Source of the DNA: FEN-987 sp964598845
GTDB taxonomy: Archaea > Thermoproteota > Bathyarchaeia > 40CM-2-53-6
Direction: 5' to 3'
Assembly: GCA_964598845.1 (NCBI GenBank)
Contig: CAZRDM010000016.1
Coordinates: 1-47,057, forward strand
DNA: 47,057 nucleotides
The position numbers were made by a program, and so were the translations under genes. Each line of letters opens with the position of its first letter. The first letter of the stretch is position 1. Shown here one piece after another: positions 8,564 to 17,879 of this stretch. Under the pieces are notes generated by a model. That model was given only the letters and a program-made list of their open reading frames with translations. It was not told where the DNA came from and ran no database searches.

Positions 8564-10761
8564 ACTCGCCAACCTCCGGGGATACGCTGGAAAGAAGCAC
8601 ATCCTACCTCTTACTAGCTGCCTTGGCGATCTCAGTGGGAATTACTCTGCCACGTTTTGGACCAGGTATTCCAATGAGCGTGGACACCACAAGTCATCTC
8701 TACAAGATACTGTTTCTTGACAATTGGCTCGAACAAGGGATCCTTCCCTTCTGGAGCCCAGATTGGTATGGTGGGTCACCTGCTCTGCTGCTCTACCCTC
8801 CCCTAGGATACTATCTTGTTGTCGGGGTAGCGATCTTGGGTGTGGATCCGCTTCTCGCCTACAAGATTGTCGACGCTGCATTCTATGGCATCGCTCCAAT
8901 CATGGTTTACTTCCTCGGAAAAGAGATCGGTTTCACCAAAGGGGAGAGCGCGTTAGGGGCTCTGCTTTTCAGCGTAGTCCCCGAAGTCATCGAAAATTAC
9001 CTTTTCTTCGATCGTTTTCCTACGGTAATTTCGATTCCAATCTTTTGCAGTTTTCTCATAACCTTCCATCGCGCGTTACTCGGGCAGAAGCGTCTCACGA
9101 ATATCGTGGTCTCGATCTTGATGATGTCAGCACTAATCCTGACTCACCATCTATCCGCACTGATAGCAGGAATGGTCGCGGTCATAATGATCTTGCTAAG
9201 TGTGGGAAGAGTAGGGTTCAAGATACCTGTATTCACATCAATCATTGTGGGTGTCGGAACCTTTGCTGTAGCATCTTTCTGGCTCGTTCCATTCCTTCTT
9301 TCAATCAACCTCTTCTCAGCAAACCAGTTCTTCAACCGGAATGTCGTATTCCCCTTTCTCAGATTCGTCTACTTCGGATTCGATGTGACATCGTATCTGC
9401 TCGGGATAGCTCAATTTGTCCTAGCAGCCATTGCAGTTCACTCAATCTTACGCCGAACATTAGCGAAAGGGACGCCTCTCAGCGTAGCCGTATTCTTTGC
9501 GACCCTGCTTAGTGGCATGGCACTTTACCAAGTGGGAGAAGTAGCTCACTTGAGCGCGGTCAATTCTCTAGGACAATGGATCGTGGTACTCTCATTCGTC
9601 GTCTTCTTGGGTCAGTTTCTAGTATTACGTCATGCTCGGGATGCTGTCTCTCAAAGAAACGGTGGATTCCTCGCCCTCTTTTGGTTCACAGCTTTCCTAT
9701 GGATAGGCCTGGGCTACCATGCTCTCCCAATTCTATGGTTCTCTTATCTAAGTGAGATGTGGATTAAAACAATGGACGTCTATCGAATCTGGTTGTATCT
9801 TGCACTGCCAATGAGCGTTCTCGCCGCTCGAGGACTCCTACGTTCATTCACAAGGCTCTGGAACCGTACACGCTTCTTGGGATGGATACTTGTCGTGCTT
9901 TCAGTCACTTCGATCACAATTGGGGTTGCCTTGAAAACCAATTATGCCTTTAGCGCGAACGTGAACAATGTTCTGCCTTACTCAACGGCAAACGCTGAGA
10001 TCCCATCCAGAGTAATCGACTACTTCAGGAACGATCCATCACCGGGAAGAATCCTCGGCATCTACGTTCCATTCTGGATATATGTTCTGCCGAATTACGT
10101 GGATAAGCCGATTGTTGATGGCTGGTATCCGCAAACGAAACTGGTCACCTACCTTGTGGGCATAAACGACTATCGTTTGGACGACTTGGAAACGGCGCCA
10201 AATCGAACTGCACGCATCGGCACATGGAGAACCCTCATCGCTCAAGCAGAGCCGCTCGGTATAACGTGGATAATGATCGGCAATCGTACCCTCGCCAATG
10301 CGCTCATGATGATGAAGAGCGACTTCACTGAAGAGCTTTCAGTTCCGTACGCGATTCCATCAGGTACAATCGAGCTTATCATCTACAAGGCAAAGAGAAT
10401 ACCTTCCTTCATACTGACTGATCCGCCCACGACGGACTTGCCCACTGTCTCGCGAACTAATCCGGACAGGATCGTACTCAAATTCAGTCCGATAACCCAG
10501 GCTACTACAGTCCTAGTCAAGGAAGCTTATTTCCCAACCTGGAAAGCAGTGGCAGATGGTGAATCCATAGCCGTTAAGAGGGACAGTACTTCGGGTTACA
10601 TCCTCCTGAATGTTCCAGCCGGAACACATCAAGTGACCTTGTACCAAGAAAGGGAATCATGGCAATGGTATCTGGTGTCACTCATCAGCCTCGCGGCTTG
10701 CTTAGCAGCAGTATTCCTTATGATCGTGAGAAATTCGAGGCAATCTAAGGGCCATGTCTAA
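8554..10761 (+). CDS. Multi-pass membrane protein, 6-pyruvoyl-tetrahydropterin-synthase-related (PF10131-like), probable GT-C glycosyltransferase
   Basis: The protein has 735 residues with about a dozen hydrophobic helices and a soluble C-terminal domain of about 250 residues before one last helix. After the first helix there is MSVDTTSHLYK (D44, H48), followed by FWSPDWYGGSP and LYPPLGYY. This arrangement is typical of PF10131 membrane proteins, which resemble lipid-sugar-dependent GT-C enzymes with a catalytic Asp in the first outer loop. The TTG start is supported by GAGGA eight bases upstream. The gene overlaps both neighbours (10 bases upstream, 8 bases downstream). Its substrate cannot be read from the sequence. 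Transfer of a sugar to an extracytoplasmic acceptor is the likely reaction class. Confidence 0.8.
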   Translation: MQVNSPTSGDTLERSTSYLLLAALAISVGITLPRFGPGIPMSVDTTSHLYKILFLDNWLEQGILPFWSPDWYGGSPALLLYPPLGYYLVVGVAILGVDPLLAYKIVDAAFYGIAPIMVYFLGKEIGFTKGESALGALLFSVVPEVIENYLFFDRFPTVISIPIFCSFLITFHRALLGQKRLTNIVVSILMMSALILTHHLSALIAGMVAVIMILLSVGRVGFKIPVFTSIIVGVGTFAVASFWLVPFLLSINLFSANQFFNRNVVFPFLRFVYFGFDVTSYLLGIAQFVLAAIAVHSILRRTLAKGTPLSVAVFFATLLSGMALYQVGEVAHLSAVNSLGQWIVVLSFVVFLGQFLVLRHARDAVSQRNGGFLALFWFTAFLWIGLGYHALPILWFSYLSEMWIKTMDVYRIWLYLALPMSVLAARGLLRSFTRLWNRTRFLGWILVVLSVTSITIGVALKTNYAFSANVNNVLPYSTANAEIPSRVIDYFRNDPSPGRILGIYVPFWIYVLPNYVDKPIVDGWYPQTKLVTYLVGINDYRLDDLETAPNRTARIGTWRTLIAQAEPLGITWIMIGNRTLANALMMMKSDFTEELSVPYAIPSGTIELIIYKAKRIPSFILTDPPTTDLPTVSRTNPDRIVLKFSPITQATTVLVKEAYFPTWKAVADGESIAVKRDSTSGYILLNVPAGTHQVTLYQERESWQWYLVSLISLAACLAAVFLMIVRNSRQSKGHV

Positions 10762-11992
10762 GACGAGTATCGCCGTACAAGAACCATTGCTTGTGAGAAT
10801 CAGTTTCCTGTTCGCTGCGGGGTTCATGTTAGCCGAAGGCCTACAGAACTTCATCCGAGGCAAGATTGAAACGCATCCTGAAGTAGTCTTTCTGATCTTG
10901 GCAACTTATGCGATCGCCTTTGCCCTCTTCCTTCTTGCAACAATAAGTGGGAATTCAGTTCTGAGAGTTCGTCATCTGGCGTTAGTATCATTGCTCTTCG
11001 TTACAGCGGTCAGCTGGTACGTCAAGACGCAAGTCGAATTTCCAGGCTCCTATCAATCGGACGCCCTGGCCTTCGCACATTACTCCGCCGTACTAATCTC
11101 AAGGGGATTGAATCCCTACACGCAGGACCTACAATCAGCGCTCAGCGTCTTTGCTGTGGATCCAGAGTTCATCACGCTCACGCCGAACGGTGACTTGGTT
11201 AGCACACTCAACTATCCAGCTCTTCAGTTTCTACTCCTTCTGCCAGTTGTTTGGCTCGATATGCAGGACGCTCGTGCAGTCATATACGCATTCGAGATCG
11301 CAGCTATAGTCGTCATCTACTTCTGGACACCGAGAGAGATACGGCAGCTGACTTTGATCCCCCTTTTCGCGGGGGCAGATCTCGCGATAAACTTCAGTGC
11401 AGGAGCGATAGCAGACTTCCTGTGGGTGCTACCACTGGTGCTTATGGTCGTCTTCATGGATAATCCGAAGGTGGCAGGATTCTTCTTCGGATTAGCTGGG
11501 GCAATCAAGCAGACGCCGTGGCTGCTTGCACCTTTTCTCTTGGTCTGGTTTCTGCGAAGAAGAGAGGAGCTGGGCTTGTTGGAAGGATTGAGGCGCACAG
11601 GAATTTTCGTCCTCTTTGCGCTTGCAGCATTTCTTCTTCCGAATATTGGATTCATGTGGAATGATCTTGAAGCATGGTATTCCGGGGTTGTAACCCCGGC
11701 CTTCGGGAACCTCGTCGTTCTCAGCCAAGGTTTCTCCCTAATTACCTTGGCGGGTGGTATTCCGCTCCCGCCCGCATTCTACCTGACCGCAGCTATTGTG
11801 ATCGCTGTGACGTTACTCGTCAACTACTTTGTGTATTTCGAAAAACTAGCATTAGCGATGTGGACGTTTCCCGCAATTGTCCTCTGGTTCTCATATCGTG
11901 GGCTTCAAAACTACTTCATATTCTGGGTCCCACTGCTTGTGATGTCCGCAGTACTAATTTACAAGAAGGCTATGCTCGATGCCAAAGACTAG
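10754..11992 (+). CDS. Multi-pass GT-C glycosyltransferase (GT87/DUF2029-like)
   Basis: This 412-residue polytopic protein has about ten membrane helices. The first large loop carries SYQSDALAFAHY (D103, H109) followed by RGLNPYTQDL, the layout of GT87 and related polyprenol-phosphate-mannose-dependent transferases. The middle has FGLAGAIKQTPWLLAPF, which matches the conserved xxGxxxxxKxxP(W/L) segment of that family. The start overlaps the upstream gene by 8 bases, and the stop overlaps the next gene by 14 bases. It probably adds a hexose to a lipid-linked or protein-linked glycan on the outer face of the membrane. Donor and acceptor are unknown. Confidence 0.8.
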   Translation: MSKTSIAVQEPLLVRISFLFAAGFMLAEGLQNFIRGKIETHPEVVFLILATYAIAFALFLLATISGNSVLRVRHLALVSLLFVTAVSWYVKTQVEFPGSYQSDALAFAHYSAVLISRGLNPYTQDLQSALSVFAVDPEFITLTPNGDLVSTLNYPALQFLLLLPVVWLDMQDARAVIYAFEIAAIVVIYFWTPREIRQLTLIPLFAGADLAINFSAGAIADFLWVLPLVLMVVFMDNPKVAGFFFGLAGAIKQTPWLLAPFLLVWFLRRREELGLLEGLRRTGIFVLFALAAFLLPNIGFMWNDLEAWYSGVVTPAFGNLVVLSQGFSLITLAGGIPLPPAFYLTAAIVIAVTLLVNYFVYFEKLALAMWTFPAIVLWFSYRGLQNYFIFWVPLLVMSAVLIYKKAMLDAKD

Positions 11993-12815
11993 GCCGTACG
12001 TGGCTCTGGTTTCCCTCTCCATATGCGTCCTTGCCGTTTCATTTGCCTTCATGAACTATTACGGCCAGATCTATGAACCTTCACCGCTTTTGAACACGAA
12101 TATGAAGTTCTGGACCATCGACCCGACGAAGAATGTCACCAAACCATACCTGTGGGAAGTAGACATAATCAAAGGGAGTTCAGACAACGTAAGCATCTTC
12201 CAAACAAACGTTGATAACCGGGCCGCTATTGCGCTCCGAATATTTCGCAGCACGGAAAACATCTCCTCTATCTGGACCACAGTGCATGTGAGGCAGGACA
12301 TGCGAGGTCCAGCACTAGACGCAGTCTTCCGTTCAACAATTTCACTCTGGGTTTTCCCAACTTTCCCGTACTGGTACAATCCAGATTCAAAGAATCCAGA
12401 GAATGCCTTCGGTATCGAGATTAACGATGGCACAAACCTGTTATGGTATATCTTCACAGATGCCCCCAGCCAAGTCTTTCAGCTTCCACATCACAGAATC
12501 GTCATCATGGAGACTCCGTTGAACTCTTGGTCTTTGAGAGAGGTAGATATTGGGAGAGAGCTTGAGGCGGCTGGTTGGAAGAGGCCAGATTCGGTTTCCT
12601 TCATTGTCCTGCTTGGTACGACCTGGGTTCATCCCGGGACATGGATAGGATATGTTTCTGGAATGAGCGTGGAGGTTCGCCCGCGTCAAGCCGGCACTCT
12701 ACCTTCATCGTCACGATTAGCAATCTTGGTTGTTGATACGGTCATTATCACAACCATTACCGCAACCATGCTGCTTCTACAAAGAAATAAAGCGAAGACA
12801 CCATCGAAGCATTAA
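11979..12815 (+). CDS. Double-anchored membrane protein with lectin-like beta-sandwich ectodomain
   Basis: This 278-residue protein has an N-terminal helix (about residues 7-25), a beta-rich ectodomain of about 200 residues, a C-terminal helix (about 244-267) and a basic tail. The ectodomain includes WEVDIIKGSSDNVSIFQ, FGIEINDGTNLLWYIF and WSLREVDIGRELEAAGW. This pattern recalls carbohydrate-binding jelly-roll domains, although I cannot name a family. It overlaps the preceding GT87-like gene by 14 bases, so it is almost certainly co-translated with it. The topology matches the 7793-8563 protein, but I see no obvious sequence similarity. A glycan-binding partner for the adjacent transferase is a reasonable guess. 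Confidence 0.75.
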   Translation: MPKTRPYVALVSLSICVLAVSFAFMNYYGQIYEPSPLLNTNMKFWTIDPTKNVTKPYLWEVDIIKGSSDNVSIFQTNVDNRAAIALRIFRSTENISSIWTTVHVRQDMRGPALDAVFRSTISLWVFPTFPYWYNPDSKNPENAFGIEINDGTNLLWYIFTDAPSQVFQLPHHRIVIMETPLNSWSLREVDIGRELEAAGWKRPDSVSFIVLLGTTWVHPGTWIGYVSGMSVEVRPRQAGTLPSSSRLAILVVDTVIITTITATMLLLQRNKAKTPSKH

Positions 12816-12882
12816 CAGGAGATGTTGGCTCTAAAGGTGAGCGGTAACGCCAGGCGAACCTCAAGACGATTTGAAGAGTGCG

Positions 12883-13473
12883 ATGAGTGAGCCTCCTCAG
12901 GCGAGGATTTCGGCCTCAACCGTGATTAAATCCCACGCATTCTCAATTCTATCTCTTGGTTTTGGTATAGCCGCCTTGGCTATGATTCTCGGAGCGACTC
13001 TGGCACCAACCGGGCAGATCGGAGGGGAGAGCCTAGTTCTGATAGAGGTACAGATCCTTCCAGGATTCTACATGAAACCAGTAACTTTCTTCACCTTCGC
13101 GCTCTTCCTATCCTTTGGGTTCGGACTTTATACTCCTCAGACAAGGCAGAGGTTTCTAAATGCGAGACCAAGTATACTTCGAGCAGTCTACGTTCTGGCA
13201 TGGCTCATCGCCATGGGCTCCGCCTTCGAAATCGTCTATCACATCGTCATCTGGTCAGCGGCCCTCGCCCTTCAGGGCGTTACCAATCCAGACATTATAT
13301 ACAGTCAGTTCCCGATCTCGGTTAACCCAACTCCCATGAACGTAGTATTTGCTTCGAAAATGGTAGTCACAATTTTCTTCATGTCACTCTTCCTCATGGA
13401 CTATATACGCCGAATCGACAGGATCAGACAAGAACGGGAACTGATTCAACGAGCCGAGGTAGGTCGATTGTAG
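12883..13473 (+). CDS. Four-helix membrane protein of unknown function
   Basis: From ATG 12883 the protein has 196 residues; an in-frame TTG at 12871 would add four more. It has four predicted transmembrane helices (roughly residues 18-40, 66-84, 100-123 and 149-170) and a charged C-terminal tail (DYIRRIDRIRQERELIQRAE). I do not recognise a family. It lies between the lectin-like protein and the archaeosortase-like gene on the same strand, with gaps of about 65 bases on each side. It is therefore probably part of the same surface-assembly operon. Confidence 0.7.
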   Translation: MSEPPQARISASTVIKSHAFSILSLGFGIAALAMILGATLAPTGQIGGESLVLIEVQILPGFYMKPVTFFTFALFLSFGFGLYTPQTRQRFLNARPSILRAVYVLAWLIAMGSAFEIVYHIVIWSAALALQGVTNPDIIYSQFPISVNPTPMNVVFASKMVVTIFFMSLFLMDYIRRIDRIRQERELIQRAEVGRL

Positions 13474-13537
13474 GATTCGCGTACCCAAACTACCGGGTGC
13501 GAACGTCGAACAGCAACTGAAAGGTAGCCCCTGAAAA

Positions 13538-14641
13538 ATGAACGTAACAAAAGAACGGTTCGAAGTGTTACTAATCGGCCTGTACAATGAGTTCCGGACG
13601 CGCGATGCCTTTCCATTACTGGTAATTGTATTTCCAGTTATCTTCCTGATGATCGTTGATTCGGCGTCATTCTCCCTCGTTTGGTTTTGGGGCAGACAGA
13701 TTGGAAGAGCAGGCTTCATCTTCCTGTTCTTTCTCGTTGCATGGGATTGGCATGACTCAAGGGGCAGATTTAAGGCGACTCAAGCAAAATGGCGCCACAT
13801 GTTGGCAGGAATCGTGCTTGGCGCAATATCTGTCTATTATTATGAAAGGGCTGTCAACGTCGCTTGGACTGACTCCCTCAGAGTCTATGTAACAAGTCAG
13901 TTGGGTGTATCGCAAAAATCTCCCCTAAGCTTCTTGCTCGGAATGGACTTCTTTCTCTTCGCAGTCTACTGCGTCGTTGAGACGGCGATACTATACTCAC
14001 CCAGAGTCATTCCGCTAATGGTCACACCAGTCATCTACGCCGCGGGCAGTGGGATACTAGACACCCTGGATGCTTACTTCCCCGAAGATTCTCTAGCCTT
14101 CCTGCAAGCCCAAGTCTACTTGATCTGGAACGTAGTCATCTTCCTACTGAGCCTGTTGGGCTTTCATACCAATGTCAACCCGCAAGTAGGTCTAATCCCA
14201 ATACCGACGGTCACATTCGTTCCGCCGAATTCTCTCTTCCTTTGGGGAACGAAGGGCTTCATGACCCTCCGGATTTTCTGGCCCTCCTCAGGAGTGGTCA
14301 GCATGATTGTATACAGTCTGGTGATAATCGTCCTAATGGTAAAATTGGAAGCGCCGCGAAAGCGTAAACTCTTCTACGCCTTGGTCGGAGCCGCGGGTAC
14401 TTACTTCGTCAACGTGATTCGTATAACACTCATAGTTCTATATGTAGCCTACATCAGCCTAGATGTCGAAGCATTCCACCAATCCATCGGTGAGGTTCTA
14501 TTCATAACCTGGATTTTCATCTACCTGCTCTTCGTGATCCGAGTTGAAAATATGAGTTTACGGAGACCCTTGTCCGCGTCTATCCTGACGACGACCAAGC
14601 CTGAGCCGCCTTCCGTCCACGTCAGTCCCGCCGGGAAATAG
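13538..14641 (+). CDS. Archaeosortase/exosortase-family protein with Ser at the catalytic Cys position
   Basis: This 367-residue polytopic protein carries the C-terminal exosortase core. WPSSGVVSM (S250, S251, G252) aligns with the family C-(S/A)-G-x-x-S motif. NVIRITLIV supplies the conserved Arg (R295), and EAFHQSIGE supplies the conserved His (H314). Family members are transpeptidase-like enzymes that cleave tripartite C-terminal signals, using Cys, Arg and His. Here the Cys position is Ser while Arg and His remain. A substrate with a PEF-type tail is encoded at 119-4351. The position inside a glycosyltransferase operon mirrors bacterial exosortase loci. Whether the Ser version cleaves, transfers or is inactive cannot be told from sequence. 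Confidence 0.75.
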   Translation: MNVTKERFEVLLIGLYNEFRTRDAFPLLVIVFPVIFLMIVDSASFSLVWFWGRQIGRAGFIFLFFLVAWDWHDSRGRFKATQAKWRHMLAGIVLGAISVYYYERAVNVAWTDSLRVYVTSQLGVSQKSPLSFLLGMDFFLFAVYCVVETAILYSPRVIPLMVTPVIYAAGSGILDTLDAYFPEDSLAFLQAQVYLIWNVVIFLLSLLGFHTNVNPQVGLIPIPTVTFVPPNSLFLWGTKGFMTLRIFWPSSGVVSMIVYSLVIIVLMVKLEAPRKRKLFYALVGAAGTYFVNVIRITLIVLYVAYISLDVEAFHQSIGEVLFITWIFIYLLFVIRVENMSLRRPLSASILTTTKPEPPSVHVSPAGK

Positions 14642-14704
14642 ACAACCGAACCGTAGGATTGGGGTAACAGATATGCTCGGGCCTTTTATTACCTTGTAGA
14701 GAGT

Positions 14705-14714
14705 CTCTAAATAT
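14705..14714 (+). promoter_or_regulatory. TATA-like box before the second GT87-like gene
   Basis: TCTAAATATG would start transcription near 14735, ahead of the ATG at 14753. A short inverted repeat (GCATG...CATGC, about 14714-14732) covers the predicted start site and could bind a regulator. The repeat is too short to be sure. Confidence 0.35.
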
Positions 14715-14752
14715 GCATGGCGATATTGCATGCGCGTTTTGGGTAGCGCATT

Positions 14753-16009
14753 ATGAGCATGTATGGCCTAAGAGGATTTCTGGATCTCATCCAACGCGAT
14801 ACTGAATTCCGTCTCATGTTTCTGGTTGCTTCGACGCTTTGGATATATACATCAATCTTGAAGTTTCCCTTTGTCGTTCCAAGCAACTATAGCGATGTTG
14901 GCTATCTTTGGATCAGAGACGTCTATCAAGGACATCATAATCTACAGATACCATACGTGCAGTATGAGCTTGAGTATCCGCATGTGATCGGAGGACTGCT
15001 CCTCCTTGATCAAGCTATCTCAACATATTTCCCGATAATTCTAGACCAGTACAATACGTTCGTAGTCGTAATGTCGGTGTTGGAGTATCCCTTCGTTGTC
15101 GGCACCGTCTACAATCTCTTCAAACTTTGCAGGAAACTGGGACTAGAGCAGAAGCGTATCTACCTGTACATGCTCTCCACCTTGACCTTCGTGGTTTATG
15201 GCTTCTACAACTGGGACTTCATTGTAGCCTACTTCGTCACGTTGTCGATCTGGATGTATCTGGACAAGAGATTCGACTGGAGTGCGTTGGTTCTTACGCT
15301 GGCAGTTCTTGCAAAATTCATTCCAGGCGTCATGTTGCCGGCCATGCTGGCAGGTCTCCCCCACAACAGAGCTAGACTCAGATTCTTCTTGATATCCGCA
15401 TCAACTTGGATCGCAGTGAATGCTCCCTTCGCTCTAGCCAGCTTCAATACATGGCTCCTATTGTTCTTTGGATACAGCGGTCCGAATCATCAGCTCCAGA
15501 ACACATGGATATCTATGGTCATCCAGACAGCGGGGTTGGGCGACATAATCTCGGGAGCCCGCTACGGGCACATTCTGAGTTTCGGAATAATTGGGTATCT
15601 CGTCCTCCGGGCTGTAACTAGTCAGCGCACACCGCTCGAGAAGATCCTTCTTTCCTGGTACGCATGGTACGGGGCGATCTACTTGTTCGACCCGCAGATG
15701 TTCATTCAATTATTCCCAATCGTAATTCTCACTCCAAGTTTCAATTTCCTGCTATACAGAGCTGCAGATTTGCTTAATGCATTCATAATTCTCTTCTACT
15801 TCATAGGTAGCAGCCATCCGGAGCTCCCCCGATACTTAACAGACCAGTTGACGCCCTTCGGCTTGATCAATACATCAGCAGCTCTCCGACAGCTGATCTT
15901 CTTGGGAGGATACTTCATCTGCTTCAACTCCAAGGCCCAAGAACGACTGAGACACTTCATAGTGTCCTTGGCATCCCCCCTTCAGCAGCCCCAGATAAAA
16001 CCCGCATAG
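14753..16009 (+). CDS. Multi-pass GT-C glycosyltransferase (GT87/DUF2029-like)
   Basis: This 418-residue protein has about ten helices. The first outer loop has SNYSDVGYLWIRD (D48) and then YELEYPHVIGG, the D...EYP pattern of GT87-like mannosyl/hexosyl transferases. A later AVLAKFIPGVMLPAML segment matches the family's conserved K-x-x-P loop. The gene follows the archaeosortase-like gene after 111 bases and has its own TATA-like box. It faces a GT2 gene of the polyprenol-phosphate sugar synthase type (16048-16776), whose product could supply the lipid-linked sugar this enzyme needs (inference). Confidence 0.8.
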   Translation: MSMYGLRGFLDLIQRDTEFRLMFLVASTLWIYTSILKFPFVVPSNYSDVGYLWIRDVYQGHHNLQIPYVQYELEYPHVIGGLLLLDQAISTYFPIILDQYNTFVVVMSVLEYPFVVGTVYNLFKLCRKLGLEQKRIYLYMLSTLTFVVYGFYNWDFIVAYFVTLSIWMYLDKRFDWSALVLTLAVLAKFIPGVMLPAMLAGLPHNRARLRFFLISASTWIAVNAPFALASFNTWLLLFFGYSGPNHQLQNTWISMVIQTAGLGDIISGARYGHILSFGIIGYLVLRAVTSQRTPLEKILLSWYAWYGAIYLFDPQMFIQLFPIVILTPSFNFLLYRAADLLNAFIILFYFIGSSHPELPRYLTDQLTPFGLINTSAALRQLIFLGGYFICFNSKAQERLRHFIVSLASPLQQPQIKPA

Positions 16010-16047
16010 TTCCCGTCCGGAACTTCATTTCTCCTGAAATCCTCAGC

Positions 16048-16776
16048 TTACCTTCTCAGAGTCAAATCCAGCAACCCCCTGAGCATCGAGAACGACTGCG
16101 CAACAAGGTTGAGTTTCGACCTACCGATTCTCCTGTCTTTGAAGATGATCGGGACTTCGACAATTCTGTAACCTTTCCGATAGGCCTTGACAACGAACTC
16201 CATGAAAAACGAATTCCCACTGGATTCTGTCTGTATCTGTTGGGTTACTTCTCGGCGGATGGCGCGAAATGAAGTCGTAAAGTCATGTAATGGAACACGC
16301 GAGAGGATCCTGATGAGCATGTTACCAAGTCGACTTGCGACATTCTTTCTTAGAGTCTGGAACGAGCTCACCTCATATTGGCCCCCCTTGATATAGCGCG
16401 ATGCGACGGCTAGGTCATACCCATCTTGGATCCTACTGATGAATTTCGGTATGTCGTAGGGATCGTGGGAGAAGTCAGTATCCAATCCCACTATTACATC
16501 GCCTTTAGCCGCTATGAAACCATCTGCGAACGCGGAGCCATGTCCCATCCTTCTCGGTCTCCACAGAAGTCGGACGTTCCCGTATCTCCTAGCAAACTCC
16601 TCCACCAGATCCGATGTCCCATCAGGTGAGTTGTCGTCGACAACGAGAATCTCCCCATCAATTCTATTGGTTTCCAGAATCGTTTCGATGACAGGAAGCA
16701 ACTTCAATAAGTTCTCTCTCTCATTGTAGGTCCCGAGTACCACCGAGACCTTCGAATTCCCTGTCATCTCATTCAC
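16048..16776 (-). CDS. GT2 glycosyltransferase, dolichyl-phosphate mannose/glucose synthase type
   Basis: This 242-residue soluble GT2 protein has VVLGTYNERENL near the N-terminus, VVDDNSPDGT (D47, D48) and GLDTDFSHDP (D99-D101, the metal-binding DxD). GSRYIKGG- and QRKN-like segments are placed as in dolichol-phosphate mannose synthase. There are no C-terminal membrane helices, so it is the short DPM1 type, which transfers a hexose from a nucleotide sugar to polyprenyl phosphate at the inner membrane face. The start is GTG 16776, with ATG 16767 as an alternative. It is divergent from the epimerase at 16881 and convergent with the GT87-like gene. Confidence 0.9.
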   Translation of the reverse strand: MNEMTGNSKVSVVLGTYNERENLLKLLPVIETILETNRIDGEILVVDDNSPDGTSDLVEEFARRYGNVRLLWRPRRMGHGSAFADGFIAAKGDVIVGLDTDFSHDPYDIPKFISRIQDGYDLAVASRYIKGGQYEVSSFQTLRKNVASRLGNMLIRILSRVPLHDFTTSFRAIRREVTQQIQTESSGNSFFMEFVVKAYRKGYRIVEVPIIFKDRRIGRSKLNLVAQSFSMLRGLLDLTLRR

Positions 16777-16880
16777 AGCTTTGCATACATAACGGTCTTT
16801 AGGCTATCTGCTAGCTTTATCGATTTGGCCGCGGGAATTGGCGTTGACCGAGAATTGACCTGGAGGTTCTCGAAGCGATT

Positions 16881-17852
16881 ATGAGAATCCTCATTACTGG
16901 CGGTGCGGGCTTCATCGGCAGCCATCTCGTAGAGGCCTTGCTTGCTAAGAACAACGAGATTGTCGTCCTAGACAATCTGAGCAGCGGTCAGATAAACAAT
17001 ATCAAGCAATACTTTGGCGTCCCAAGTTTCAGATTCTTTGAAGGAGACGTAAAACGGTACCATGAGTGGAATACGCTTTTCGAAGGTGTCGGCTTGGTAT
17101 ATCACCTTGCCGCAAACCCCGAGGTTCGCTTGGGCGAGGTCGATCCTGAAATTCACTTTGACGAGAACCTCCTAGCCACCTTTAGGCTTCTCGAAGCAAT
17201 GAGGAAAAGTCATGCCAAGATCATAGTCTTCTCCTCAACCTCCACGGTCTATGGAGAAGCATCCGTTCAACCAACCCCAGAAGAGTACGGCCCACACATG
17301 CCAATCTCTACGTATGGCGCAACGAAACTGGGCAGCGAAGCACTTGTCTCGTCATATTGCTATACCTTCAACTTACGTGGTCTGATTCTCCGTTTGGGCA
17401 ATACCGTCGGATCTAGAGCCCGTCATGGGGTAGTTCCTGATTTCATCTCGAAGCTAAGGTCGAGCCCTAATGCGCTTGAAATATTGGGTGACGGAAACCA
17501 AAGGAAGTCTTACGTCCACATTAGCGACTGCGTCGAAGCAATGTTGCTCTTGACGGATAGGTTCCTGAGCTCATCCAAGAGATTTGACATTTACAATGTC
17601 AGTTCTCCCGATCAAGTTACTGTCCGCCGTATCGCCGAGATCGTGGTGGAAGAGATGGATAGACGGGGTACCCGCCTCGAGTTTACGGGCGGAGTTGAAG
17701 GTGGACGCGGGTGGCCTGGAGATGTGAAGACTATGTATCTATCGATAGAGAAGCTAGCGGACCTAGGCTGGAAGCCCAGGTACACAAGCGAGGAAGCAAT
17801 ACGCCTAGCCACGAGGGAGTTGCTCGCCGAAGCAAAGCTTTCCCGAAGGTAA
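16881..17852 (+). CDS. NAD-dependent nucleotide-sugar epimerase/dehydratase (GalE-like)
   Basis: This 323-residue extended SDR protein has a Rossmann GGAGFIGSH motif at residues 7-15, FSSTSTVYGE for the catalytic Ser/Thr, and STYGATK (Y145, K149) as the catalytic Tyr-x-x-x-Lys pair. The family converts UDP- or dTDP-hexoses (4-epimerases, some decarboxylases); the exact substrate is not visible. The next gene, a GT2 transferase, starts 28 bases after the stop, so the pair probably forms an operon that makes and uses one activated sugar. Confidence 0.88.
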   Translation: MRILITGGAGFIGSHLVEALLAKNNEIVVLDNLSSGQINNIKQYFGVPSFRFFEGDVKRYHEWNTLFEGVGLVYHLAANPEVRLGEVDPEIHFDENLLATFRLLEAMRKSHAKIIVFSSTSTVYGEASVQPTPEEYGPHMPISTYGATKLGSEALVSSYCYTFNLRGLILRLGNTVGSRARHGVVPDFISKLRSSPNALEILGDGNQRKSYVHISDCVEAMLLLTDRFLSSSKRFDIYNVSSPDQVTVRRIAEIVVEEMDRRGTRLEFTGGVEGGRGWPGDVKTMYLSIEKLADLGWKPRYTSEEAIRLATRELLAEAKLSRR

Positions 17853-17879
17853 GCGCACGAATATAGGGATAGTAAGTCA

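Noticed and set aside
8724..9512. A 262-codon plus-strand frame inside the PF10131-like gene
   Set aside because: It overlaps a clear membrane protein in another frame, is rich in Ser/Arg/Cys without domain features, and has no membrane or motif pattern. It is a shadow of the real gene.
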